64,000 bases of DNA. Source: Planctomycetota bacterium. Lineage in GTDB: Bacteria > Planctomycetota > Planctomycetia > Planctomycetales > Planctomycetaceae. The notes beneath the pieces are model-generated. The model ran no database searches and was not told the DNA's origin. It was given only the letters and a program-made list of their open reading frames with translations. The stretch lies in NCBI GenBank assembly GCA_022600195.1, contig JAHZKX010000052.1, positions 1 to 64,000 of the forward strand. Reading direction: 5' to 3'. The translations under genes and the position numbers were made by a program. Every line of letters begins with the position of its first letter. The first letter of the stretch is position 1. This document shows, piece by piece, positions 1 through 8,556 of the stretch.

Positions 1-246
1 ATAAAAGTCTCTCTGTTTTGAAAATCTTCACCTGTTAATTCCTCACCGGTTCCCGATGTCTCGTACTTGATCGACGCGTTTCGGTCACGCTTCAACGCAT
101 ATAAACCACCAATCGAACATGCTTCGACAGCGATCAACCACGCTTCGCGCATCAATATGAACTTGACTCCCCCATGTCCATCCGGAAGATGGACCCTGTT
201 CACGATCACGCGAAAACACAAGTCGAACAATCGAGGAAACCAGTTC

Positions 247-714
247 ATGAAACCCTCTCCCACCAAACCCAGACCCAAACCCAAACGCAGACAGCGACAG
301 ACAAAAGAACAACGAACATTAATCTTACGGCTCATTAAAAAAATGATTGGTCTTGGAAAATATTCTTCTGAAATCAAAACTGCCATCGCCGACCAGTTCC
401 ACCTCAGCCCCCGTTCCGTCGAGCGTTATCTCAGTAGTGCCCGCCAGGAAATGCGGGACCGCGTGGAATCACCACTGGACCAGCACCGGGCCGACTCGTA
501 CTACTTTTATCGCAGCATCATCGATTCACCAGAATCAAACACCCGCGACCGCTTACGCGCCCGCGAACGCATCGACAAACTGCTCGGCACTGACTCCGTC
601 ACCCGCTTTAAACCAGATCCCTGGGTAGAAGGCCTGTCCCCCGAAGACATCAAAAACATGACCGACGAAGAACTGGATGCGGCCTACAAGAGAATCAGTA
701 AAGAAGTCAGTTAA
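247..714 (+). CDS. HTH protein, phage small-terminase-like
   Basis: Predicted 155-residue basic protein. The N-terminus is a Lys/Arg/Pro-rich tail. Residues about 25-75 form an HTH-like stretch containing LSPRSVERYLSSAR, which resembles the homeodomain-like DNA-binding part of phage small terminase subunits. The next part (YYFYRSIIDS, RARERIDKLLG) is also reminiscent of that family. I chose the ATG at 247 because the extension back to 67 has no coding character and an AGGA-like sequence lies upstream. No large terminase or capsid gene is nearby, so this is either a domesticated or orphan phage gene or a chromosomal DNA-binding protein. The family call is an inference from pattern, not from a search. 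Confidence 0.55.
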   Translation: MKPSPTKPRPKPKRRQRQTKEQRTLILRLIKKMIGLGKYSSEIKTAIADQFHLSPRSVERYLSSARQEMRDRVESPLDQHRADSYYFYRSIIDSPESNTRDRLRARERIDKLLGTDSVTRFKPDPWVEGLSPEDIKNMTDEELDAAYKRISKEVS

Positions 715-823
715 AAAACCAGACACACATTTTATGCAATAGCCACACAGACCCCGAGATGAAAATTCGGAACTGCTTAAACACCACCCGAAGAGCACAT
801 CCAATATATGAGGGCGGGGGGTG

Positions 824-844
824 GGCCCGAATTAAATTCGGGCC
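824..844. repeat. Perfect 10-bp inverted repeat
   Basis: The arms GGCCCGAATT and AATTCGGGCC are exact reverse complements separated by one A. The site lies in the gap downstream of the HTH gene. No T-tract follows, so it is not a standard intrinsic terminator. It could be a dimeric protein-binding site or a cruciform-forming repeat. Confidence 0.6.
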
Positions 845-889
845 GAGCGCAGCGAGCAGGAATCTGACAAATAAAGGTCACAAAGAGTC

Positions 890-1057
890 ATGAGTCAGGC
901 TCGGCGGTATGTGATCAACTGGTTCAATCTCGCGAAAGCTGACTTCGATGACTTTGTTTTTGGCTTTCTTAGCCTTTTGCAGAAGTTAGGCGAGTGGCTG
1001 GCGCGGGATGAATACGATGACACTCAAAGTCACAGGCTTATTCCAGAATTTCAATAA
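890..1057 (+). CDS. Small hypothetical protein (55 aa)
   Basis: An ATG at 890 opens a 55-codon frame ending in TAA at 1055-1057. The predicted peptide begins MSQARRYVINWFNLAKADFD and is rich in hydrophobic and aromatic residues in its first two thirds (FVFGFLSLLQ), with a polar end. A weak AAGG/AAGAG sequence precedes the start. It occupies most of the otherwise empty 720-1131 gap. It could be a genuine small protein or the remnant of a longer gene. I do not recognise a family. Confidence 0.35.
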   Translation: MSQARRYVINWFNLAKADFDDFVFGFLSLLQKLGEWLARDEYDDTQSHRLIPEFQ

Positions 1058-1131
1058 TTTCGTTCATGTTTTTTTACCACGCTGGTGAGTCCTGCCTCAC
1101 ATAAACAACAGACCCCATCGATGAAATATGT

Positions 1132-1680
1132 CTAATATTTCGGAGTGTCAACAAAACCTTCGCCCACCTTTTCCATGAGGTAACCCAGAAACACCGCGCC
1201 CCCTTCCAGCACGGCGAATAAAATCACCAGCCACAACCGATGTTGAAAATTAAACGCAATCACAGAAAACACATTCGGTATTTGACGAAAGGCATTCAGC
1301 ACAAAATCCTTCATCGCCACGAATACTGTTATGATCATGGCACTTCTTGCTCGGGATCGTCTGCCAAATCGTGAATCATCAGATTCAATATCGCTATTCT
1401 CTTCAGCAAATTTCTCCGCTTCATTAGATCGCCAGCCTTCTTCTGCATGCGCATAAGCGGCTGCAAAACAGGCCCAGCCAAACAGTCCAATCGCGACCAT
1501 GAGCATCGCAATCACCTTATGGGTAGAAAGCTCCTCGTCCTTCTTTTTTTTCCGCTTTGATTTCGGTTTTGATTTCGGCTTTCCGGTTTTTGATTTTGTA
1601 GCCCCCTCCACCTCAACTTTTTTTGCGGGGGACCTGCGTTTTTTTCTACGTTTAGGTCTTTGATACTCTTCTTGATTCAT
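1132..1680 (-). CDS. Two-TM hypothetical protein, tandem paralogue A
   Basis: Predicted 182 residues starting at MNQEEYQ. An upstream in-frame start at 1728 would add 16 residues of unlikely sequence. The N-terminal 55 residues are an extremely Lys/Arg-rich tail (KRRKKRRSPAKK and similar), which suggests nucleic-acid or phospholipid contact on the cytoplasmic side. A first TM segment (VIAMLMVAIGLFGWACFAAAYA), a charged loop and a second TM segment (LWLVILFAVLEGGAVFLGYL) follow. The neighbour at 1795-2204 is a close paralogue at DNA and protein level, sharing the stretch RQIPNVFSV.AFNFQHRLW. I know no function for it. Confidence 0.75.
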   Translation of the reverse strand: MNQEEYQRPKRRKKRRSPAKKVEVEGATKSKTGKPKSKPKSKRKKKKDEELSTHKVIAMLMVAIGLFGWACFAAAYAHAEEGWRSNEAEKFAEENSDIESDDSRFGRRSRARSAMIITVFVAMKDFVLNAFRQIPNVFSVIAFNFQHRLWLVILFAVLEGGAVFLGYLMEKVGEGFVDTPKY

Positions 1681-1794
1681 TGTTGCAAATCCACTGAATG
1701 CGGTGATCGATATAATTTCCAGAGACAATAATGAACGAATCGGAATAAGACCAACTAAACTAAGAGTTCTACAATCACAAAACTTTGACTACGC

Positions 1795-2204
1795 TCAATC
1801 AATTTTTCCCATCACATAACCCAGAAACAGGGCGCCCCCTCCAGCACAGCGATAAGAATCACAAGCCACAATCGATGCTGAAAATTAAATGCAACCACAG
1901 AAAACACATTCGGGATTTGACGAATCGCATTCCAAATGAAGTCCCTGAAAGAGGACCTCGATTCACGTCGGTAACTAATTCCATCTTCAAAGCGATCGTC
2001 CTGGCCTATTTCATCAGTATCACTGGCTTCGCCTTCTTCACTGACGCGATCAGCCTGATTCATTCGCCAACCTTCTTCTACATGTGCATAAGCGGCTGCA
2101 GCAAACGCCCAGCCAACAAGAGCGATTGCAACCATGAGCATTGCAATGACTTTCGTCGTTGACGTGCCTTCATCCTGAGTAACCGTTCGTCTCGCTGCTG
2201 CCAT
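1795..2204 (-). pseudogene. Two-TM hypothetical protein, paralogue B, frame-disrupted
   Basis: This is a tandem copy of the neighbouring two-TM gene, with the same first TM segment, charged loop and RQIPNVFSVVAFNFQHRLW block. As written, the frame reads LEGAPCFWVM and stops near 1812. One extra base at the GAG/GGGGG junction (about 1835-1842) would instead restore LEGGALFLGYVMGKID, matching paralogue A, with a stop at 1795-1797. So there is a one-base deletion relative to the paralogue, removing the end of the second TM segment. It may be true decay, a sequencing error or a phase-variable tract. Unlike paralogue A it lacks the long basic tail. Confidence 0.65.
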
Positions 2205-2273
2205 TTCGGTCTCTGCCTATCTCGCGTTTTAAATTGAACCACATTTAAAAAATTGAGTTCCAGTGAATGTCAG

Positions 2274-3080
2274 TTACAAATACTTACCTTGAATCCCTGA
2301 CTTTTTACACGCTTTTTTATACAGTTTTTTCATCCCTTTTTCGGTAATCAGATCTGGCCTTAAATCGTAAATCTTGTCGTACGTTTCCACGATCTTGGGA
2401 AAGTCATTCTTGTTTTCATGAATCCCGGCGATCTCAATCACCACATCCAGAGCCTTTGGTTCAATCGCCAGACATTTATGAAATGCTTCCAGCGCCCGCT
2501 CGTCTTTTCCCAGCAACCGTTCCATTCTGCCTAAATTAAAAAGGATGTAGAGATCTTCGGGACTTAGTTTATGCGCCGCCTGATAACTGGTGATCGCCCG
2601 ATCCAGATTCCCCTGCAATTCGTGCCAGCGGGCAGACACAACTTCATGTTCATGATGCATCTCGTTCGATTTCAACACAGCCAAAACAGAATTGACGTCG
2701 GTAATCTCCTGCAGGCAAAACAGATTTTCTAACGCGCCCGCTAGCAGGATGCCCACATTGATGGGTTCCTCATCAGCAGCCAGTTGCACTTCGTTCTTCC
2801 CATTTTGAACATGTTCTATCCACTCCTTGAAATTGTTTCGGACCTCTTCCTGAATCGGTTCCATATCCTTGAGAGGAATATGAGTTCCCGTGCTGCAGTT
2901 CCCGCACTCATTCAAAATCTGTGAGCGCGCACCAAGTGGAAACAGCGGTATCCAGTAAATATGTCCAAATTTTCGACCTACATAACTCTGCTGTTTCGTG
3001 TAGTGACCGCATTGTTCACAAGTGCCAACATAGTCGACTACGTTTTCTTTGAAGTACATTCTTGAGCCGTAAATAATCAT
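2274..3080 (-). CDS. Zinc-ribbon and TPR protein
   Basis: Predicted 268 residues. The N-terminal 70 residues hold a CxxC pair (CEQCGHY) and a second pair (CGNCSTG) about 45 residues later, the pattern of a zinc-ribbon-like domain. Between them is a conserved-looking GHIYWIPLFPLG segment. Residues about 140-250 contain TPR units (RAITSYQAAHKLSPEDLYILFNL.R and ALEAFHKCLAIEPKALDVV). No signal peptide is visible, so it is probably a cytoplasmic scaffold or adaptor. The gene stands alone on the minus strand, divergent from the beta-helix gene. Confidence 0.75.
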   Translation of the reverse strand: MIIYGSRMYFKENVVDYVGTCEQCGHYTKQQSYVGRKFGHIYWIPLFPLGARSQILNECGNCSTGTHIPLKDMEPIQEEVRNNFKEWIEHVQNGKNEVQLAADEEPINVGILLAGALENLFCLQEITDVNSVLAVLKSNEMHHEHEVVSARWHELQGNLDRAITSYQAAHKLSPEDLYILFNLGRMERLLGKDERALEAFHKCLAIEPKALDVVIEIAGIHENKNDFPKIVETYDKIYDLRPDLITEKGMKKLYKKACKKSGIQGKYL

Positions 3081-3362
3081 GTCATCACCCAGCTTTGTTA
3101 ATGGAAATTCATAACGCCCGGTTCAGCGATTGAAAATCAGTTCACTCCCGCACAAAAAAACATTATGACTCCATGAAATCGACTGTCAAGAGTTTACTGA
3201 CCATTTGCATGCTACTGCATCCAAAGCACAGAAACCGCCAATCCATCGTTTCTCTTGACCTGAACACGGAACCTGTTAGTTTAAAAGTATGCGAGATGAG
3301 TCGACGATGAATACAAACAAGTCGACAACAATACCCGTTTCACGGTGAAGGAGAATGCTGCC

Positions 3363-5051
3363 ATGTGCTCAATCAGTTCTCATCGACCATCGAATGTCTG
3401 CCGCTTACATCTACTGGGGCTTCTGTCCCTCTTCATACCCTTACTGGCAATCACGCCCCTCGCCGCGAACACACTGCGTGTTCCAGCAGATCACAAGACA
3501 ATCCAGGCAGCCGTTGATGCAGCCACAAATGGCGACACCATTCTGGTTTCTGCAGGTTCGTACAAAGAGCGAATCCACTTGAAAGAGGGGGTGACGCTGA
3601 AAAGTGACGGCGATGAGACCAAAGGAAAACTTGGCTTAAAACGAGCTGAAACAACCATCATCGACGGCGGAGGCAATCAGGGTGAAGGGGCGGGCGTACT
3701 GATGGCCGAACGAGCGACCCTCGATGGTTTCACCGTCACTAACATCGGAGTGTACGATGACGCCAAATGGAATAAACACCACGCCACACACGGCGAACAA
3801 CAGTCACACGAGCATATCGGCGAACCTGGTACCGCCGGCATTGCTGTGATGGGCGCCACCTGCATAATCAAAAATAACATCGTACATCACATAGGCTACA
3901 CGGGTATTGCCATTCAACGCACAACCGATGACAAACCATGCACGCCTCACGTGTACCGTAATATCTGCTATCGCAATATGGGTGGCGGCATCGGATCAAT
4001 GCGAAAATCGACAGCCGTCATTGAAGAAAATATCTGTTTCCAGAACTTCTACGCAGGCATCGGACACGACGACGCCAGCCCGACCGTCATCAATAACATC
4101 TGTTATGAAAACATCCGCTCAGGGATTGGTATCAGTGAAGGATCCTGCGCCTTTGTCCGCGGCAACAAGTGTTACAATAACCGACGCGCCGGCATTGGGG
4201 TTCGCACCTATGCCAGCACACAACCCCTCTTGGAAGACAATGATTGCTACGAAAATGACATGGCGGGCATCGGCGCGAGCGAAAAATCTGCACCGATCAT
4301 CCGTAACAATCGCTGCTACAAAAATAAATTAACCGGCATCGGTGCTCAGTCGCATGCCACGCCAACCATCATCGGCAACGAATGCTACGAGAACGGGAGA
4401 TCCGGAATCGGTCAGCAAGGTGACGCTGTGACCATCTTGATCAACAACCATTGCCATCACAACAAGGCTTCCGGCCTCGGATTTGCCCCCTGTAAATCCG
4501 GCCGTTCCACAGTGATCAATAACCGCATCATTGACAACGGCAAAATCGCGGTCGGCATCAACCCCGGATGGACAGTCCAGCTGTCAGGTAACGAACTCGC
4601 GCGTAAGGGGGGAATGCCACCCATCTTGATGGTCTTCAAAGGATCCGAAGCCATCTTGACCAACAACGTCATTCGCGGCGGTGGAGTGGCAGGAATTCGC
4701 GTCACAGGAAAGGTTCGCGCCGAAAACAATGAATTTGTCGGGACTGCATTACGCAAGATCGGACCACCCAACTTTGCCATCTGGGCATTACCCGGTTCAG
4801 ACATCATGCTGAACGGGAACAAAATTCAGGGCTGGCGACACGCACTGCAGGCAAACGGAGCAACGGTTTTCGCAACCAGAAACCAGATCAGCAAGTTTCA
4901 TGGTGCGGCGTTTGTGATCCAGCAACCCACCAGCCCCGCCAATGTGTTCGGCAACACCGCGATCTCAAACAATCCCAAAGATCAAGTACTGAAACTCGAC
5001 GGGGAAGCAGGCATCGTGAACAACAACAATCTGAAACCGACAACAGACTAA
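3363..5051 (+). CDS. Secreted right-handed beta-helix protein
   Basis: Predicted 562 residues. I chose ATG 3363 because AAGGAG at 3348-3353 sits 9 nt upstream; the in-frame GTG at 3345 overlaps that site. The N-terminus is a signal peptide (LLGLLSLFIPLLAITPLAA). Next comes the opening typical of NosD/pectate-lyase-like helices (TIQAAVDAATNGDTILV.AGSY.E). The central part has about eight coils of 23-24 residues with the recurring pattern N-x-C-Y-x-N-x4-GIG, placing a Cys at the same place in successive coils. Such proteins bind or cleave polysaccharides or act as surface proteins; no catalytic residues can be assigned. A decayed copy of its last 118 bases lies at 6755-6870. Confidence 0.85.
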   Translation: MCSISSHRPSNVCRLHLLGLLSLFIPLLAITPLAANTLRVPADHKTIQAAVDAATNGDTILVSAGSYKERIHLKEGVTLKSDGDETKGKLGLKRAETTIIDGGGNQGEGAGVLMAERATLDGFTVTNIGVYDDAKWNKHHATHGEQQSHEHIGEPGTAGIAVMGATCIIKNNIVHHIGYTGIAIQRTTDDKPCTPHVYRNICYRNMGGGIGSMRKSTAVIEENICFQNFYAGIGHDDASPTVINNICYENIRSGIGISEGSCAFVRGNKCYNNRRAGIGVRTYASTQPLLEDNDCYENDMAGIGASEKSAPIIRNNRCYKNKLTGIGAQSHATPTIIGNECYENGRSGIGQQGDAVTILINNHCHHNKASGLGFAPCKSGRSTVINNRIIDNGKIAVGINPGWTVQLSGNELARKGGMPPILMVFKGSEAILTNNVIRGGGVAGIRVTGKVRAENNEFVGTALRKIGPPNFAIWALPGSDIMLNGNKIQGWRHALQANGATVFATRNQISKFHGAAFVIQQPTSPANVFGNTAISNNPKDQVLKLDGEAGIVNNNNLKPTTD

Positions 5052-5084
5052 GCAGGGCAGCGCAGCGACCGAACTCTGAAAGAT

Positions 5085-6596
5085 TTACTGTGAAGTTCCA
5101 GCAGGTGTTCGCTCGTCATTCAGCAAGGCGGCTTTCGCAATATTTCGCAGCATGCCCGAAAAGACAAAGTAATGCAACGGACAGACCGCATACCAGTAGA
5201 TCCGCCCCCACAGACCGACAGGATCATAAATCGCAGTCTGTGTGATCCGCGAAGAATCGTCGTTACCCGTGACCTCAAATTCCAGCCAGGCGCGACCCGG
5301 CAGTTTCATCTCGGCAATCAGGCGTAATCGATGGTCCGGCTCGTATGATTCGACGCGCCAGAAATCGATTGTGTCTCCCACACGCAGGTTTTCATCATGC
5401 GCACGCCCACGTCGCATGCCAACTCCACCAACCAGCAAATCCAGTACGCCGCGCAGATGCCATAACCAGTTGCAGGCATACCAGCCGGTATCACCACCAA
5501 TCCTCTGAATTGGATGAAAGGCGACAGCCGGTGGCCTGTCTACCTCGATGCTACGTGAGTCAACCAATCGCGTACCAAACCGGACTCCCGTCCACGCAGG
5601 AAGTGCGCCCGATGAGGAAAGCGAATCAGTCCAACGCGTTTCTGCAAATTCCTGTTCTTCATTCTCTAATGCACGTTCCACGGCAGCTTTAATTCCCATC
5701 GGCTGAATTTCAAAAACTTCAAGTGCCCGCGCATCGCAGACCACCGTGGAATGCACGATACTTTCTATGAGCTTACGACCGATGCGTGCATACAAGGGTG
5801 TTACCAGACCCAGCCAGAGACTGGAAAGATAAGGCGTCAGCACAGGCACCGGAATCATTCGAATTCGTAATCCACGACAAGCGGCATACACACGCATGAT
5901 CTCAGCATAAGAAACCTGATCCGCGCCGCCGATTTCATAGACCTGAGAGTCAGAAAGCGGTAAATCCAATGCCGCGAGCAGATAGGCAATTAAATCTTCA
6001 ATCGCAATCGGCTGTGCGGACCGCATGACCCACTTGGGTGTGATCATCACAGGCAATCGTTCGACCAGAGAACGTATCATCTCAAACGACAAACTGCCCG
6101 AGCCAATCACTATGGAAGCGCGAAACTCAAGCACGGGCACACCCGATTCACTTAGAATCTGCCCCACTTCCTGGCGACTTCGTAAATGCGCTGAGAGTTC
6201 TTCATCCTCATTACCCAGACCTCCCAGATAAATGATACGTGCAACCCCCGCAGCACGTGCGGCTTCGGCAAAATTGCGCGCTGCCACACGATCATTTTCC
6301 TCAAACGAACCATTGTCACCCATCGAATGAATCAGATAGTAGGCAACTTTTACACCTTCCAGTGCGGGACCGAGGCTCTCACGATCCAGTACATCACCGG
6401 CAACCACTTCTGTTGAAGCAGACACCCGCGGAAGAAGAATTTCCGGACGCCGCGCCATGCAACGCAGTCGACCACCACGCTGTTCCAGCGCCTGCAATAA
6501 CCGCCCACCCACATAACCTGTGGCCCCCGTCAGTAAGATCAGCCCAGAATCGGAATCAAGTGTGTCAGGGGATTGAGCCATTCGTTCACGGTACAT
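5085..6596 (-). CDS. SDR-family NAD(P)-binding protein with DUF2867 domain
   Basis: Predicted 503 residues. The N-terminal half is an extended SDR/NmrA-like Rossmann domain (LTGATGYVGGRLLQAL near residue 22; YYLIHSMG in the middle), probably binding NAD(P)H. The C-terminal part from about residue 340 (PPAVAFHPIQRIGGDTGWY through VCPLHYFVFSGML) matches the DUF2867/SRPBCC-like extension found in this fusion family. The substrate is unknown; the family is often annotated as a nucleoside-diphosphate-sugar epimerase. MAQSPDT at 6581 is an alternative start. The gene is convergent with the beta-helix gene, 33 bp away, and is flanked by that gene's true 3' end and its decayed copy. Confidence 0.82.
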   Translation of the reverse strand: MYRERMAQSPDTLDSDSGLILLTGATGYVGGRLLQALEQRGGRLRCMARRPEILLPRVSASTEVVAGDVLDRESLGPALEGVKVAYYLIHSMGDNGSFEENDRVAARNFAEAARAAGVARIIYLGGLGNEDEELSAHLRSRQEVGQILSESGVPVLEFRASIVIGSGSLSFEMIRSLVERLPVMITPKWVMRSAQPIAIEDLIAYLLAALDLPLSDSQVYEIGGADQVSYAEIMRVYAACRGLRIRMIPVPVLTPYLSSLWLGLVTPLYARIGRKLIESIVHSTVVCDARALEVFEIQPMGIKAAVERALENEEQEFAETRWTDSLSSSGALPAWTGVRFGTRLVDSRSIEVDRPPAVAFHPIQRIGGDTGWYACNWLWHLRGVLDLLVGGVGMRRGRAHDENLRVGDTIDFWRVESYEPDHRLRLIAEMKLPGRAWLEFEVTGNDDSSRITQTAIYDPVGLWGRIYWYAVCPLHYFVFSGMLRNIAKAALLNDERTPAGTSQ

Positions 6597-6754
6597 TCAT
6601 TCGGCGGAAAACGGGTCTCAACAGCCACACCGGCTATGCTGAAGTGATGGAAAGATAATAAGCTTCCAAAGATTATAGTCTGAATTAATCCCGTGATGAG
6701 GTCTCATTTATGTTTTTTGCGAAATAATGATGCTTCTGCTTTCTGTTTGATTGT

Positions 6755-6870
6755 ACCGCCAACGTATTCGGCAGCACCGCGTTCTCAACCAATTCCAAAG
6801 ATATTGTATTGAAACTCGACGGGAAACAGGCATTGTGAACAACAACAGTTTAAATCTCCTAAGAGACTAA
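6755..6870 (+). pseudogene. Decayed copy of beta-helix gene 3' end
   Basis: The stretch aligns with positions 4934-5051 of the beta-helix gene. It shares CCGCCAA.GT.TTCGGCA.CACCGCG, then AAACTCGACGGG, GCAGGCAT.GTGAACAACAACA and a final GACTAA, with a few substitutions and one- or two-base losses. It has no start codon or upstream gene body. The orientation is the same as the parent, so the SDR gene lies between two direct copies about 1.8 kb apart. Confidence 0.75.
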
Positions 6871-6955
6871 TACGGACAAATCAATATGCCCACTCAAGAT
6901 AAGGAAAAAACAGAATATTACTCTTCCAGAGTTTCTTTTTCATTAACCCATTTGC

Positions 6956-7462
6956 TTAAGGAGTCTCAAACTGCTGCAGGTGTTGTTCCAGCTGATCCCA
7001 TTCTTTGCTAACATGTTGATGGATTTCCGGATCTGAATAATAAGGATGTCCGCTGGCGACGTAAGCATCGATCGCATCTCTCACATGAGCAATCAACGCC
7101 ATTACGCGTGGTGCCAGTTCACGGATTTCCGGCAGACAGTTTTCGGTAAACTGACATTGGATTGGAGATCCCAGCCCCAAAATCTGGCACCACTCACTCC
7201 CATTCTCTTCGCTCCAAACCGGGGTGACCAGCAGATAGCGTTCTATTACCGGGAAATAATAGACAAACGCCTTGCCCCCCATCCACATGAAATCTTCTGA
7301 GTACGTACCAGGATGCTCCAAAAATTTCCGGTACGCTTCTGCCAGAGTCAACCCGCCAAAGTTCCTCCAGGCAGACTGCGCATCCAGGTCACCTTCATAA
7401 GGATCAAAGTCCCGTTCACCGGGCAGGGGACCGGATTGATTGTGAAATTGATTTTGTGTCAT
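6956..7462 (-). CDS. Hypothetical protein
   Basis: Predicted 168 residues from MTQNQFH; a TTG at 7489 would add nine residues. The protein is acidic and soluble, with no signal peptide or TM segment. The middle part (FGGLTLAEAYRKFLEHP, then MGGKAFVYYFPVIERYLL) resembles small SMI1/KNR4-like or immunity-type folds, but I cannot assign it. The end is helical (ALIAHVRDAIDAYV, EWDQLEQHLQQF). It lies just downstream of the DUF6868 gene on the same strand and may be cotranscribed with it. Confidence 0.6.
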   Translation of the reverse strand: MTQNQFHNQSGPLPGERDFDPYEGDLDAQSAWRNFGGLTLAEAYRKFLEHPGTYSEDFMWMGGKAFVYYFPVIERYLLVTPVWSEENGSEWCQILGLGSPIQCQFTENCLPEIRELAPRVMALIAHVRDAIDAYVASGHPYYSDPEIHQHVSKEWDQLEQHLQQFETP

Positions 7463-7490
7463 AATGCTGCAAATTTCTCTTAAATCCAAT

Positions 7491-7733
7491 TTACCCGATC
7501 ATCAACAGCGCCAGATAAGGTACCAGGCTGAACACAAGAAACAGCAGCTTGAAGGCACCGATAAAGGCATAGATCACCACGTCAAACGTCTCCCGCGGCA
7601 TCGGAAACCAGGCGCTCTGTACACGATACACTAGCTTCGGAGCAAACAGGCAAAACAGGGACCAGAAAATCAACAGGCCCCCATTGAAAATGGTACACCA
7701 CATGAAAAACGTTGTCAGCATCTGCAAATCCAT
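7491..7733 (-). CDS. DUF6868 family membrane protein
   Basis: Predicted 80 residues starting at MDLQMLTTFFMWC. The ATG at 7733 is preceded by AAAGGAG at about 6 nt, which decides it over the upstream TTG/GTG codons. Two TM segments are visible, at about residues 8-33 and 50-78. The layout (FMWCTIFNGGLLIFWSL, then LVYRVQSAWFPMPRETFDVV, then LVPYLAL) matches my recollection of DUF6868, a small family common in marine Gram-negative and planctomycete genomes. Its function is unknown. Confidence 0.75.
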   Translation of the reverse strand: MDLQMLTTFFMWCTIFNGGLLIFWSLFCLFAPKLVYRVQSAWFPMPRETFDVVIYAFIGAFKLLFLVFSLVPYLALLMIG

Positions 7734-7825
7734 CACCAACTCCTTTATTATTGATTATTCGGCGTCATCAATTGACGATACAGTAGCAACACCCTGGATC
7801 CCATCAAGTTCATTTCAAAACGATA

Positions 7826-8494
7826 TTAAATTTGTAACCGGGAATAACTCGCCTCTTCAATATCCTGGGGATTTTCAAGAGCAGCCTGAATCCCCAACTT
7901 AACTCCCGTGGTCGAAGTTTCGACCGACATACTGGGCGCCCCCAGATTCTCATCGAGGGCAGCCACACAAGGCAAATGGGGCAGGTGAATCCAACCCGCT
8001 CGAATCGGCAGTCGTTCTGTGGCGATGTGATGCAGAATTCCATACATCAGATGATTACAACAGAATGTACCAGCCGCATCCGAAATATCAGCAGGTATAC
8101 CGCTGGCACGCATCGCTTTGACCATCGCACGTAAAGGCAGCGTGGTATAATAGGCTGCCGGCCCATCGGCTACCGTAGGTTGCCCCTGCAACACCTTGCC
8201 TGCATTGTCTACCAACTGGTAGCGAGTGCCATCATTAAAGTTTTGTGCGATTCGTTCGACCGTAATCATCGAACGACCACCATATTCGCCCATCATGATC
8301 ACCAGGTCCGGTTGAACCTCAGCAATCGCAGCATTTACAAACTCAATGCATTCAAAAAAAGCACAGGGAACAATCCGGGCTACAATCTCGGCTTCACCAA
8401 TGAACGTGCCATCTAACGCTCTTGCCACTGACTCTGCCGGATTGGTTGGTGTATGTCCAAATGGTTCAAATCCCGTCAGTAATACTTTCGTCAT
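7826..8494 (-). CDS. pcp: Pyroglutamyl-peptidase I
   Basis: Predicted 222 residues, the usual length for peptidase family C15. The enzyme removes N-terminal pyroglutamate from peptides in the cytoplasm. The family opening (VLLTGFEPFGHTPTNPA) is clear. The catalytic triad can be placed as Glu80 (ITVER), Cys146 (TFCCNHLMY) and His170 (GWIHLPHLP). AAGGACTTGAA precedes the ATG. The nearest minus-strand neighbours are a small HEAT-like protein upstream and DUF6868 downstream. No oddity is seen. Confidence 0.92.
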   Translation of the reverse strand: MTKVLLTGFEPFGHTPTNPAESVARALDGTFIGEAEIVARIVPCAFFECIEFVNAAIAEVQPDLVIMMGEYGGRSMITVERIAQNFNDGTRYQLVDNAGKVLQGQPTVADGPAAYYTTLPLRAMVKAMRASGIPADISDAAGTFCCNHLMYGILHHIATERLPIRAGWIHLPHLPCVAALDENLGAPSMSVETSTTGVKLGIQAALENPQDIEEASYSRLQI

Positions 8495-8556
8495 TTCAAG
8501 TCCTTCCTGATATTCCGAATCCGGGCTTTCACCGATGCTGCTTCATCCTGCATCGC

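Noticed and set aside
8461-8475. GGTTCAAATCC resembling a tRNA T-loop
   Set aside because: It lies in the coding start of pcp, and no acceptor or anticodon arms can be folded around it.
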